Below are positions 22,801-33,931 of a stretch of DNA of 64,000 bases, piece after piece (position 1 is the stretch's first letter; the number at the start of each line of letters is the position of its first letter). Source of the stretch: Spisula solida. Lineage: Eukaryota; Mollusca; Bivalvia; Venerida; Mactridae. The DNA lies in NCBI GenBank assembly GCA_947247005.1, contig OX365957.1:7598817-7662816 (forward strand), read 5' to 3'. The translations under genes and the position numbers were made by a program. Below the pieces are notes generated by a model. It made no database searches. It was given only the letters and a program-made list of their open reading frames with translations, and was not told the origin of the DNA.

Positions 22801-24512
22801 AAATTGACAAGAGAGCTAAAATACGTCATTAAGGTCGCTTAAATGTTATTGTGCGAACGATTGGCGCCCAAAATGTCTCGTGCTATTTTCCATCATATTG
22901 TGTACAGCAGCAATTATTCTTTGGGGGAAAAATCCCTTACCCTAAAAATAATGTTTTATTTTATTGAATCATATACAATGTAGTACTATAACTAAGGTTT
23001 AAATTTTCTCCAAAGTTATGTTAAAATAACTTATGTCGTTGCTACGGTAACCATGCGCATTACCAATTACTAAAAAGTACCCTTAATAAGAATTTAACCA
23101 GGCATTAGTGAATACAAACTTCAGTTACGTTTTCTCTAAAAGCAAATATTCCCGACTTTGGTAATGTATGTGTTATAAGAACATGATCTTAATAGAATCT
23201 AGATGATGCTGAATGGTTTATCATGATTTGAATTTATAGAACGAGTTGAGTAAGATTATATGAAGCGAGCCTTCACAAATTGAATAATTAATCTTTAAAT
23301 CAACACGAATTTAATATTCTATAACTAAGTTTCTGTAGTTTAGGAGATTAATATTTGATCGCATTTATAAACAGTGCTTTATAATTAATTATAGAAATCT
23401 ACGTACGTAACGTCTTCGACGTCATCGCAATAGAAAAGAACTGAAGGAACGTCATAATTTAATACACACGGTACATTAGGACTACCACACTGTGCATTGC
23501 GAGTTTTATGACACCGTAGTAAAGTACACAGTGTACGATAAAGTGTAATAGATCTACTAATTTGACGAATGGCGATAATTAGACCCCTATCGTAGGGACA
23601 ATAGGTTTGTCCACAGTCTGTCTGTCAAGAAATCTGGATCCTGGCATAACTCAAACAGTTATGAAACTTGGTAAAGGCAGATGTGGGTGGTGGCCCAAAA
23701 GGAGATTATGCACGTCTAAAAAAATTGATTCGGACAAAAATAGGCCTAGTGGTTACTAAGGATACGGAAATAGTGAAAATACTTCAAAATCTGTTTTCTG
23801 TCATAACTCAAACAGTTTCTCAGGTAGGTTTTGTAGGTAGGTGCCATTAACGAGAGTATTCACATCTAAAAATGTTTTTATTCAGACAAAAATTGTGGTT
23901 ACTATGGCAACATAAACGATGATTGAAATAAAAGGGACATGTGGCTTCAACCGGTAGGGGACTTATGTATTATCCACATGAAGGGTCTGGCCAGCTACAT
24001 GTGTGTATTCAGCTAAACTTCTTGGAAAAAGAGGGTCCATTTTCTAATAAAAGTATTGTTTTAAGTCGTTTAAGTCGGACCCATGGAATTATATCTGGGA
24101 GTTTGTTATTCGTCCGAGAATTATATAATATTTAATTCCGTGTCAAGGAATTTTAAGCCCTGTCAGGCGTGTGCAAATATGTTTTGCCAAATGCATTGGG
24201 TAAAAACCCAAGCAATTCCCTCTGTTTTGAACTGCACAAACCCCTTATCCCCATCCATTTTCTTTTCAGTGTTTCACTGTTTGGAAGACGTAACTAGCTA
24301 CGCGCCTGAGTCAAACCAATTAGTTATATTTTACGAATTACAGAACAGGCGTGAGAGGCTTTTATCCGTGAAATGTGAATAAATCAAGTCGACCTATACT
24401 CTACTATGAAAATCACGAACCGACATCGTGCAAAGGGAATTTTCCACGAAGATTCTTTTTACTACCATTCCTCTATCATTCGTTCTGCGCGTGTTAACCC
24501 ATGACCTTACAG
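19816..24512. other. Intergenic DNA between satellites and PSAT1
   Basis: No gene recognised. A TTAAG/'ctcaa' palindromic repeat with 'cgtgatcctgg' edges lies at 21080-21300. A fold-back/GACGTC element lies at 23205-23525. A 'ctggcataactcaaacagtt' repeat occurs twice between 23630 and 23830. ORFs of 60-99 codons in this stretch have no recognisable motif or splice context. Confidence 0.45.
23205..23525. mobile_element. Fold-back / GACGTC element (degenerate)
   Basis: gaatttatagaacgagttga + gtaagatta, a 'gcgagccttcac' loop, and an imperfect inverted arm aacacgaatttaatattcta. Then taacgtcttcgacgtcatcg and 'actgtgcattgcgag' near the far edge. Weaker than the other copies but with the same order of parts. 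Confidence 0.5.
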
Positions 24513-24548
24513 ATTGGCCAATCAAGTGAACCGATCGAAAGTCACGTG
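24513..24548 (+). promoter_or_regulatory. Putative PSAT1 promoter motifs: CCAAT palindrome and CACGTG box
   Basis: ATTGGCCAAT (24513-24522), a palindromic NF-Y-type CCAAT box, is followed by CACGTG (24543-24548), a bHLH E-box. They lie 100-135 bases before the chosen PSAT1 ATG, where a short 5' UTR would place a promoter. No TATA box is obvious. Motif matches only. Confidence 0.35.
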
Positions 24549-24647
24549 GTTATGTTTGCATCAAGCGTTGTAAATTTCGCACGGTTTGATTCATTTTCTT
24601 TCTGGCTTCTGAAGAAAACGACCGCAGTGTTATACAATCGCTCAAAA

Positions 24648-27600
24648 ATGGAAAATAAGGAAAGACACGAAGTTATAAACTTTTCTCCAGGACCTGCAAA
24701 GCTACCATGCAAGGTATTTTTACAATTTTCATTCATAACTTTTTGTTTGAAAATCAGCTGTTTTTTTCGTCGAATGTTATACTTCTTGACCTTAGTTGGT
24801 TATGTTGACATAGCCACGGTTGAACTTGATGAACGGAGCTGAACGTATAATTCTGATGCACTCTTGTAAAGCAATGCATTTTCTGCGTTTAATTAGTGTA
24901 CCGCCAGGAGGTTCGAGTTCAATCCCTCCATCAGATTATAAATGTCACATCAATGCAGTAGATCTATGATAAACTTTTTAAACGCAGAAAATGCATTGCT
25001 TTACATTACAAGAGTGCATCAGAATTATACAATAAAATCCAAACGTTAAGCTTGTTGCCTAACGAAACCACTACATTTTTATGTACCAATAGTTATAACC
25101 GTTTCTCTGACAAAGCATGCAATTCGATAGGCAAGCACTTATGTAACAGATCGCTCTGTTAGCATTTGATAGTGCATTGCTACAGTTGGATATCTGCAGG
25201 GGCATAGCCAGCAATACAAACATACCCACACACATAACATTATTTGGATAATGAAAATACAAGAACAGTATGGCCAAAAGTCCAAAATTTCCACAATCAT
25301 GAATTCTCATAACCATAACCACCAAGTTCATTACTTCGGTGTATAACATCTATTCAAGCCTGGCTACGCCCCTGATATGCTAGTCATAAGTGCTAGCAAT
25401 TTCCGTGATATTAACAATATAATGTTTTAACACCAGTGCATCATGATTTCCTTGCATACATTTAATGGTAGTCACTACTAGTGCGGCACAGTCATTATCA
25501 ACTGTCTTCTATTCTAATTCTAGTATTGAGTATTAATAAGTTGCACCAACAGATAATGGAAAGCTTTAGTGAATGAATTTTGGGTTAAATTTATATATGT
25601 GAGAACATTCATGGTCTACTTATGGTGACTTAGTTTATCTGCATAATGATTATGACAGAGTACAGTTTATTTACTGTGATATATTCAGTACTGTATCTTA
25701 TCTTTGTAATGTGAGGCTACTGGACATTGTATATTTTTTGTAATGTTCAACAATCTCATAATTGTGTGACACAATCACATCATGACATGTCTCTGCTACT
25801 GGTACTGGTACCTTGTATGTGCTTCTTTACAATTGTCTAATTGGCCAGTGAACATGGATTCAGGCTATAGTAGAACAATTTAATTTCTGTATGAACATTA
25901 AACAGTCAGGCTACCGGTAGTTAACTTCAAGTTCAAAATCAATTTAAATCTATTACCAGTTTAGGATTTAAATTTACAGCAGGGTTTAAAACTTTGCAGC
26001 CGCTGTATTTAAATCTATTATTAGTTTACAATTTATATTATTACAGCAGGGTTTAAAACTTTGCAGCCGCTATTAACTTTTTGCACCAGCTGTAAACAGT
26101 TTTAACTGTTTATACAGTAATTTTCCAGTGTCCCCAGTTTATCCTTTTGTTGTTCTGAATGGCTGTCCTAACAGTATACTTGGTTTGGCCTTTTGTCCTC
26201 ATGTTGTAGTCATTTTAGCCTGACTCGGTTATAGTAAATTTACACCGTACTGTAAATATGATAATATCTGTTTACATACATTGCCCTCATGTAAAAACAT
26301 GGGTTATTGGGTTAGTAAACCAGAATGAATCATGAATACTGGTAATAATCTAATAGTGTGAGGTCATGTTGTGTGACAGGCCGCTGTATTATGTATTATC
26401 CGATATCATGGGTTTAAAGCTAGGACAAATGTTAATGGTTTGACTAAGTCTGACATACTGAGATAGGTTTGGTCATACTGTTTGATAATACTGCTTTATC
26501 ATACTCATTGTGTGACTCAACTAGTTAGGTCGATATTGGGTGACATTTTATAAATACAGTACAACCTCTCACAAGCAGCCTTCTGTAAAGCCACAACCTG
26601 TCTATAACAACACCTAAAATATCTATTAAGCCAATATTTATGGATAATTATTTTGTATTTAGTAAACCTTCACTTCATCAAGGGAGACCCATCAAGACTT
26701 GAATCATAGCATCTATAAGCTCAATAGTCTCGGTTTAATGTGGTCAGATAATTATCTTTGTAATTTATACATTGATCTATTTAAATATTGAGCTATTGTA
26801 AATTATTAAAAAAGATATATTTAAACTTAATAATTAAAAAATATATAAGAAACAGTCGTTGCTGTCAAATGTGTGAATTACTCTCTTCTTTTTGAAAACA
26901 ATGACTGAGTTATTATTTATATCTGATGTTAAATCTGACTTTGTAAAGATTACCTGTTGGATGAAAGTGTTGATGTGATGATGGACCATCATGGTACACA
27001 TGATATTAAACAATTTAATTACATTAAACAATTGTATTTCCTCTCTTTGGATTATTTTGATAAGATTGGTAAAGTGGTCTTTGATATTATTTGAAGTACT
27101 TGTATACTTATATAAAAGTTAACTATATGAAAATATTTGTAGCTCTAAAGACTGTCAGACAAGACTTTAAGTAACTTCTCTGGTCTCCTATGGGTCAACT
27201 TGAGGTCTTCTATGGGTAAACTTGAGGTCTCCTATGGGTCAACTTGAGGTCTCCTGTGTGTCAACTTGAGGTCTCCTGTGGGTCAACTTGTGGTCTCCTT
27301 TGGGTCAACTTGAGGTCTCCTATGGGTCAACTTGAGGTCTCCTTTGGGTCAACTTGAGGTCTCCTATGGGTCAACTTGAGGTCTCCTTTGGGTCAACTTG
27401 AGGTCTCCTATGGGTCAACTTGAGGTCTCCTTTGGGTCAACTTGAGGTCTCCTATGGGTCAACTTGAGGTCTCCTGTGGGTCAACTTGAGGTCTCCTTTG
27501 GGTCAACTTGAGGTCTCCTGTGGGTCAACTTGAGGTCTCCTGTGGGTCAACTTGAGGTCTCCTATGGGTCAACTTGAGGTCTCCTATGGGTCAACTTGAG

Positions 27601-30600
27601 GTCTCCTGTGTGTCAACTTGAGGTCTCCTGTGGGTCAACTTGAGGTCTCCTGTGTGTCAACTTGAGGTCTCCTGTGTGTCAACTTGAGGTCTCCTGTGTG
27701 TCAACTTGAGGTCTCCTGTGTGTCAACTTGAGGTCTCCTGTGTGTCAACTTGAGGTCTCCTATGGGTCAACTTGAGGTCTCCTATGGGTCAACTTGAGGT
27801 CTCCTATGGGTCAACTTGAGGTCTCCTGTGGGTCAACTTGAGGTCTCCTGTGTGTCAACTTGAGGTCTCCTATGGGTCAACTTGAGGTCTCCTGTGTGTC
27901 AACTTGAGGTCTCCTATGGGTCAACTTGAGGTCTCCTGTGTGTCAACTTGAGGTCTCCTATGGGTCAACTTGAGGTCTCCTATGGGTCAACTTGAGGTTT
28001 CTTTGGGTCAACTTGAGGTTTCTTTGGGTCAACTTGAGGTCTCCTGTGGGTCAGCTTTAGGGTCAAACCTGTTATAAAGACCACCTGCATACATGTAAAA
28101 GTAACCATTATTCCAGCCACTATGACACAAACACTTGGTCCCTTCAGCTTTTTGGAAATTAGTTCAAATAGAACAGGACTGGTCAGGTTTTTACTATTCA
28201 CATATGTCTCACTCTGATGTTTTTGCATTGTGTATTTCAGGTTTTGATGCAAGCACAGAAGGATCTGACCAATTACAATGGTACCGGCGTCAGTGTTATG
28301 GGTAAGATATTATTGATGAGCAATAATCAGTATTAAAGTAATTTTGGGCCAACCCTCCATTTGTTTATACCAAACATTCGAAAGCACCCATCAATGGGGT
28401 CACGTGGAGACTAGATGTATACAGTAATATGTGTAATTTGTATGTTACTGTCAGGCTATGTTACAAAATTGTAATGTTAAATGATTACTTCATTCCTATC
28501 ATGAGAATCTCATGTTTTAGTGGATGTCCAGGGTTTTTAAGTCTTTTTTTAAGTACGGAAATTTAAACCTGCATTGCATTGACAATTGGCTTTTTTATTA
28601 ACACTTGGACAATGTATAAAAATGCAATGTCTGTTTTTGCGAGCTTCTGAAGTGACGTTTATATTGTGTTTTTCAGAATTAAGTCACAGATCTCAAGATT
28701 TCAACAAGATTCTTACAGCTGCTGAGAATGATCTGAGAGATTTATTGTAAGTATATACAGACTCTGTTTGCACATACCACATAGTATGTGATGTAATGTT
28801 TGGCTAACACTGCAAGAAGAAAGCTGTCAAAACAAAATTAAAACAACTGTATCAATATATTATTTTTTGGCAGGCTTTTAGCCAGCCATCCTTGATACTC
28901 AAGCTGAGAATGAGACCTGATCAGCTGAAATTCTATAAAATAATTCAATTTCATAGTTTGGAAGAGGCTAGACTAAGGAATATGTGCTAAGCTTAGCACC
29001 TGAAACAGACGTGCAGAGTGGGCATTATGCCTTATAGTAAGAGCCCTGTACAAAGGAGGCAGGTACTTTCAGCTTGTTATAACAAACCCTGTATAATAAA
29101 TTTTTCTGCATTTTAATAACAATTTGTAATTTTATCATTATATTTTCAGGGACGTCCCAGACAATTACAAAGTGCTCTTCTTACAAGGAGGTGGTACTGG
29201 TCAGTTCTCGGCGGTAGCCTGTAATTTAATGAATCTCAAACCTGGTAAAACTGCTGATTATTTTGTGACTGGAACCTGGTCAGCAAAAGCTGCAAAAGAA
29301 GCTGAAAAATACGGAAAAGTTAATCTTGTTTTACCAAAACGAAACACATACACCAGTAAGTATAGATTTAGTCCTATCCATATATCAAACTTCAGTTTTC
29401 CCAGGGGTTCCATTTGACTCAGGTCAGTCAGGAGTAGGGGTTTGACCCTTGAAATTTCTAAAAGGTCACATTACGATCCTCAAGGTTTTAGTTTAAAGGG
29501 TCATTTTCTCTTAAAATCGTGGGTATTTTATTTTGCCTTTAAAATAATAAATTGAGTTAAAAGAATCAAAATGAGCGTTCAGATTGAGAAGCTAGTGCAA
29601 CCTACTATGTTACCTAGATATTTCTATTATTATGTCTCCAACATACAAAGTGGGGGAGACATATTCATGTTGGGCTGGATGTCTGTATTGTATGAATGTA
29701 TGTCACAAATTTAAACACTGGCTCGATTCCAATCAAACTTCGTGAATGCTTGCTACCAAGTCTAGTTGTGTATATTGTCAGGAATTTTAGGTTTGATGAT
29801 TTTTGCCAGAGTTATGGCCCCTTGTGGGAGAGATAAGTTACAGTGTTTGAAGTTGCATGATCTTGTGTTTAATGAATCCAATTAAAAAAGAAACACACAT
29901 TAAATCTATATATTATGCACATACATACATACAGAATCTATATATACTTCGAACAATGCACAACTCTACATTATGCCCTGAATTATTTGTACACTACATA
30001 CTTGTATAAAATCTTCTGTTTTCTCATTGGATTTCGGCCAAACTTTGACATAGCTTATGCTTTAAAGTGCCACATAAGGGCATTTTGTTTAGATTGAACT
30101 CGTTGTTTTGTGGTAGATGTTGCCTTCTGTGACTGCGTCGATTTATGTTGTTGAAGTGTTTCGAAAACCATTTTATGATTTTCTTTTGTGTACATGAAAT
30201 CTCACTTGTACAATTGTATATGTTTAGGTATACCAGAAGAGTCAGAATGGAATCTGAACCCAGAAGCTTCTTATGTATATTACTGTGATAATGAAACTGT
30301 CCACGGTAAGTAATGCTTGTTTCAATTTCAGGCCTCAATAAATATACTCATCCGCTTGTCGAGTCAAATTTTGGGGTTTCTTCTTTGTCTATATTGGAAG
30401 AACAACATTTGGCTTTTAAATATATTTGTCAAGGCCTGAATTTAAATGTATCAATTACTCAATATGAGCTTTTTCATTCAAATCAATGCTACTTTTAACC
30501 AATCAACTATCAACCAATGACCATTCCATTTGAAAGAACTGTCATATCAGTATGTTAAGCCTAGGTCCCACTGAGCATTTTTTGCATTGGCAGTGTACTC

Positions 30601-33600
30601 ACGATTGAAATTAATGAGCTATCAGGACATCGAGGAACAAGTTCCTTGTGGTCTAGGGGAAGCTTCAGGGAAGTCAAAGACAGTTATATCGTATCAGATA
30701 TCGTAAGGAATTGTGATGAATCGGTGGTATCGGGAGGACATTATCGATGTGAAATTCCTCAGTGGGACCTAGGCTTCAAACACTTCTTTTCCCGACTTCA
30801 CCTGTTTTAACTAATATTTGTACCTAAAGGTCCTTGTTGGCCCTCCTAAGTCTCCTAAGAAATCTGGGTTTAATTTTGCAGGTTGCATTCTTTCGTAACA
30901 TTGACTATAACTCAAACTATAACTGCTGAGTAAATTATTAGTGAGTTACCTAGTTAGTACTAAGTGTTATAGTTAATTCCATGAAAATTGGTTAAGTCGT
31001 CTGATCACCAAAAATATGATTACAATTGTTACAAAAGCTGAACACAAACACAAATCTGGTTGTACCTTATGCTGCTTTTGACATGTCACATGTTATTATT
31101 TTCTAGGTGTGGAGTTTCAGTTTGTACCAGAAACAAATGGTATTCCCCTAGTCTGTGATATGTCATCTAATATACTCACCAGAAAAATAGATGTTTCAAA
31201 GGTATGACTTCTTGTAATACAATTAACCAACCTTTATTATTTGTTGAATGTCATATTTAGTAGTAGCAAGGTTCGCAGAGGCCTTGAAAAGTCCTTGAAT
31301 TTAGGCAAACAGCCTTGAATATATATGTAGACGTGTACGGATATTGTCAAAATGACACTTCATCTGCGTAAAAATGAAAAAGAAACGGTCATTCTTGCAA
31401 ATTAAAAATATGTAAATGTATGGGTGCAGGAGTGAGACATGTAAATATTCAGAAAAAACTAATTCTACCTTGAAAAATCTTTGAATTTGGGTGTAAGATT
31501 TGTGTATGAACCATGAGTAGGTCATACCCTTGGATGTAAATTTTACATCAATGTTGCTTTTCCTCCACCCGTGGGAAGTTGCTGGTTCCTTGTGAAAGGA
31601 TAAACTAGTACTGGTAATGATACAGTCCAGCAAACCTGGTTTGGTAAATCAGCTGCCATATATAACAGTTAATGGAACAATTGTTGAATTAGCCGTTATA
31701 TATAATATAACAAACGTGTGTAAATGAATATTGTTGAGAATCTATGTGAAAAGAAATAAACAAACAAAACATGTTTTGATTGGCTGATATTGTTATTTCT
31801 TCAGTTTGGTGTCATATTTGCTGGTGCTCAGAAGAACATTGGGTGTGCAGGTTGCACGGTGGTGATTATACGTGAAGATCTGATAGGTAAACAGATGGAG
31901 AACACACCTACAGTGTTCTGTTATAAGTCTCAACGTGACAACAACTCATTACTTAATACTCCACCTACATACAGGTAAGTTCAGTAGAAGTTTAAATACT
32001 TAATGGTAAATGTAGACCATCTTTTTATCTCGGTCCGACCAGAATTTACAGTCAAATCATTACTTTTCGAGGGAGTTGAATTTTCGTTGATTCTTTGTTG
32101 ATCTCGACCACGAAATCTAATCCCCACGTTTGATCAACCTCTAAAAGTTATACATGTGTTAACCCTTTCATGTTCCGTAATCCACAAATTTACAACCCCA
32201 CGAAAATGCATTTTTATCAAAATGCACAAAATTTAATACATGCCAAAAATATGTGATTTTACAGTATTTACATCCTTTAAAATTCGATGAGATTAACATG
32301 TGGTATTTTCAGAAAAATAGTGTTACACAACACTTTCTTCATCAGTTATGTCTAATGTAAAACAGACATGGATATTAAGGTTTCTTACGGCAATCTGTTA
32401 ATAATGAAAACCCTGATGTATATGTTAATGTATGTTGTGTATGACCTGGTGGCCTGAAACATGTTTCTAAATAAAGTAAGTAAAACTGTCAATATGTCAC
32501 GGTTACTGTTTTCAGTATATACATTATGGGATTAGTGTTCCGATGGAAAAAGGAACACGGTGGTGTTGCAGCCATGGAGAATAACAGTAAACAGAAATCA
32601 GATATGATCTACAATATTATCGGTAAATCAAGCGACTTCTTCCACTGTCCTGTCGACAAGAATTGTCGCAGTAGAACCAACGTTCCATTCAGAATTGGTT
32701 CCGCCGAAGGTTGTGATGTATTGGAGAAAAAGTTCATTGACATGGCAGCAGCTAAAGGAATGATCCAGTTAAAGGGACATAGGTATGTATGCATTGATAA
32801 ATTTTGCTTAGGTGAAGACAAATTATTGATTAATTTGTGATTCTGTTGATCAGACCTACCTATTTTCTAGACTTTTTTAAGACTATCAAAGGTGTCAACT
32901 TGAAACTCAACATAGTTAATTCCCATCACAATAGGAGTCCATACTGACAAGGCTGGTAACTCTGTGACCTATATTTATGGAGTTATCTGCCCTTGTTTGG
33001 ACTTAGCATGCCTAGACACTTACTATTTTGGCCACTGGTCCGACAGGGCAAAAGCGCCCGATTTGTAAATAGGACAGTTACTGGTCCTCCAGAATTTTCA
33101 CTAGTCCTTCTGGTTTTTCACTGGTCTCTGACCAGCAGCCCAGTGTTAGTGTTGAGCCCTGACTTAGTACATAGAAATAGTGGCAAATTTTACACATAAA
33201 TTGAATTTTCTCAGATACTATCGAAGCTTTCAACTTGAAAGTTAATACACTTGCGGAATGTGATGACCCACATCTACTTACAAGAGGAAACAAATCCATC
33301 CAGCAATTTATAAGAGTTATTCCCCTTTTCTGACTTTGATTTTTTACACATAAATGTCTATTTCTCAAAGACTATCAAAGGTATTCACTTGAAACTCAAC
33401 ACAGTTATTCACCCTCACAGGGGGAGTCCATACTGACAAGGGTGGTAACTTGTTGACCTATTTTTATGACTTATCTGCCCTTGTTACACATTGAATTTTC
33501 ACTCGCAGATGAGCAAGGGTACATTGAGTACGAGAAAGTTGAGCGTCCAGCACTCGTAGGCGGTGCTCTTGTTTTATGCTGCCTTATTAATTTATGGCAT

Positions 33601-33931
33601 TTTTGCAGGAAGTAACTGCATATTTTTTTATTTCCTAGTACATAAACAAAAGTAATATTTAAAAAAATGTTTTCTAGTCTAACGACTAACTAATGGAATG
33701 GAAGTTTTTGGAATCATTTGTTCTTTGTATCAATGAGAACTTACTTTTATATGTGGCTATTCATTTGTCTTGTGTTAAGAAATGTCTGAACTTGATGAAT
33801 AAATTAAGTTTTTTTTTATTTACAGATCAGTCGGAGGTATTCGTGTGTCATTATACAACGCTGTCACTGTTGAAGAGACTAAATATCTTGCTGAATTTAT
33901 GGAAGACTTTTTAGCTAAACACAGAAACTAG
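24648..33931 (+). CDS. PSAT1: PSAT1 phosphoserine aminotransferase, complete, nine exons
   Basis: Cytosolic homodimeric PLP enzyme of the phosphorylated serine pathway: 3-phosphohydroxypyruvate + glutamate to 3-phosphoserine + 2-oxoglutarate. Exons 24648-24713, 28241-28301, 28677-28746, 29150-29355, 30228-30305, 31107-31201, 31805-31974, 32516-32782 and 33826-33931 (TAG) join in phase and give 372 residues (human 370). Seen: [10 protein letters not shown] at the N-terminus, SHRSQDF, phosphate-binding GGGTGQF (79-85), Trp109 in TGTWSAKA that stacks on the cofactor, Asp178 in CDMSSN that pairs with the pyridine nitrogen, the Schiff-base Lys202 in AGAQKN, NTPPTY, and C-terminal [17 protein letters not shown]. 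The start was chosen because it opens the family N-terminus in a good context (aaaaATGg); an in-frame ATG upstream would add a non-conserved extension. Intron 1 (3.5 kb) holds two repeat structures. 3' UTR probably reaches the AATAAA near 35037. Confidence 0.97.
24845..25030. mobile_element. Compact near-perfect inverted-repeat element in PSAT1 intron 1
   Basis: The left arm (24845-24891, gtataattctgatgcactct... to ctgcgttta) and right arm (24979-25030) are exact inverse copies apart from one 5-base insertion. They flank an 87-base centre with a 'ggaggttcgagttcaatccc' stretch that looks like a Pol III B box. Near-identity of the arms suggests recent insertion or strand correction. No ORF. A MITE or fold-back element. 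Confidence 0.75.
25197..25374. mobile_element. MITE with CAGGGGC..TAGCCAG termini
   Basis: caggggcatagccag (25197-25211) and ctggctacgcccctg (25360-25374) are inverted with one mismatch around a 150-base non-coding core. 'gtggcgtagctggg' near 2593 looks like a single end of the same type. The termini are hAT-like; no 8-base target duplication is certain. Confidence 0.65.
27179..28052. repeat. 22-bp minisatellite in PSAT1 intron 1 (about 39 copies)
   Basis: Unit gggtcaacttgaggtctcct + at, with variants only in the last bases (tatggg, tttggg, tgtggg, tgtgtg). It contains GGGTCA and AGGTCT at exactly 11-base steps. The variants are interspersed, as expected from unequal exchange. The array ends 190 bases before exon 2. 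Confidence 0.97.
29150..29355 (+). CDS. PSAT1: PSAT1 exon 4 (cofactor phosphate-binding loop)
   Basis: Acceptor tattttcag ends at 29149 and donor gtaagt begins at 29356. It encodes [19 protein letters not shown] and the [20 protein letters not shown] segment, which hold the PLP phosphate loop and the stacking Trp. Enters in phase 2 and leaves in phase 1, agreeing with both neighbours. Confidence 0.97.
31805..31974 (+). CDS. PSAT1: PSAT1 exon 7 (PLP-lysine exon)
   Basis: Acceptor tttcttcag ends at 31804; donor gtaagt at 31975. It opens with [17 protein letters not shown], where the Lys is the Schiff-base residue, and closes with [10 protein letters not shown]. The CAGC replaces the SAGV seen in vertebrates (from memory), which does not touch a catalytic position. 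Confidence 0.97.
32875..33550. repeat. Duplicated dispersed repeat in PSAT1 intron 8
   Basis: 'agactatcaaaggtgtcaac', 'ttgaaactcaaca', 'gtccatactgacaagg' and 'cttatctgcccttgtt' occur at 32880-33000 and again at 33370-33485, with a related piece at 33215-33330. A hAT-like 'gttgagccctg' edge is at 33150-33160 and the block ends 'ggcggtgctcttgtt'. No coding signal. Confidence 0.6.

Noticed and set aside
24501..24647. Upstream in-frame ATG giving PSAT1 a 49-residue N-terminal extension
   Set aside because: The extension is not conserved in the family; the ATG at 24648 has a better context and gives the expected length. An alternative targeting form cannot be fully excluded.
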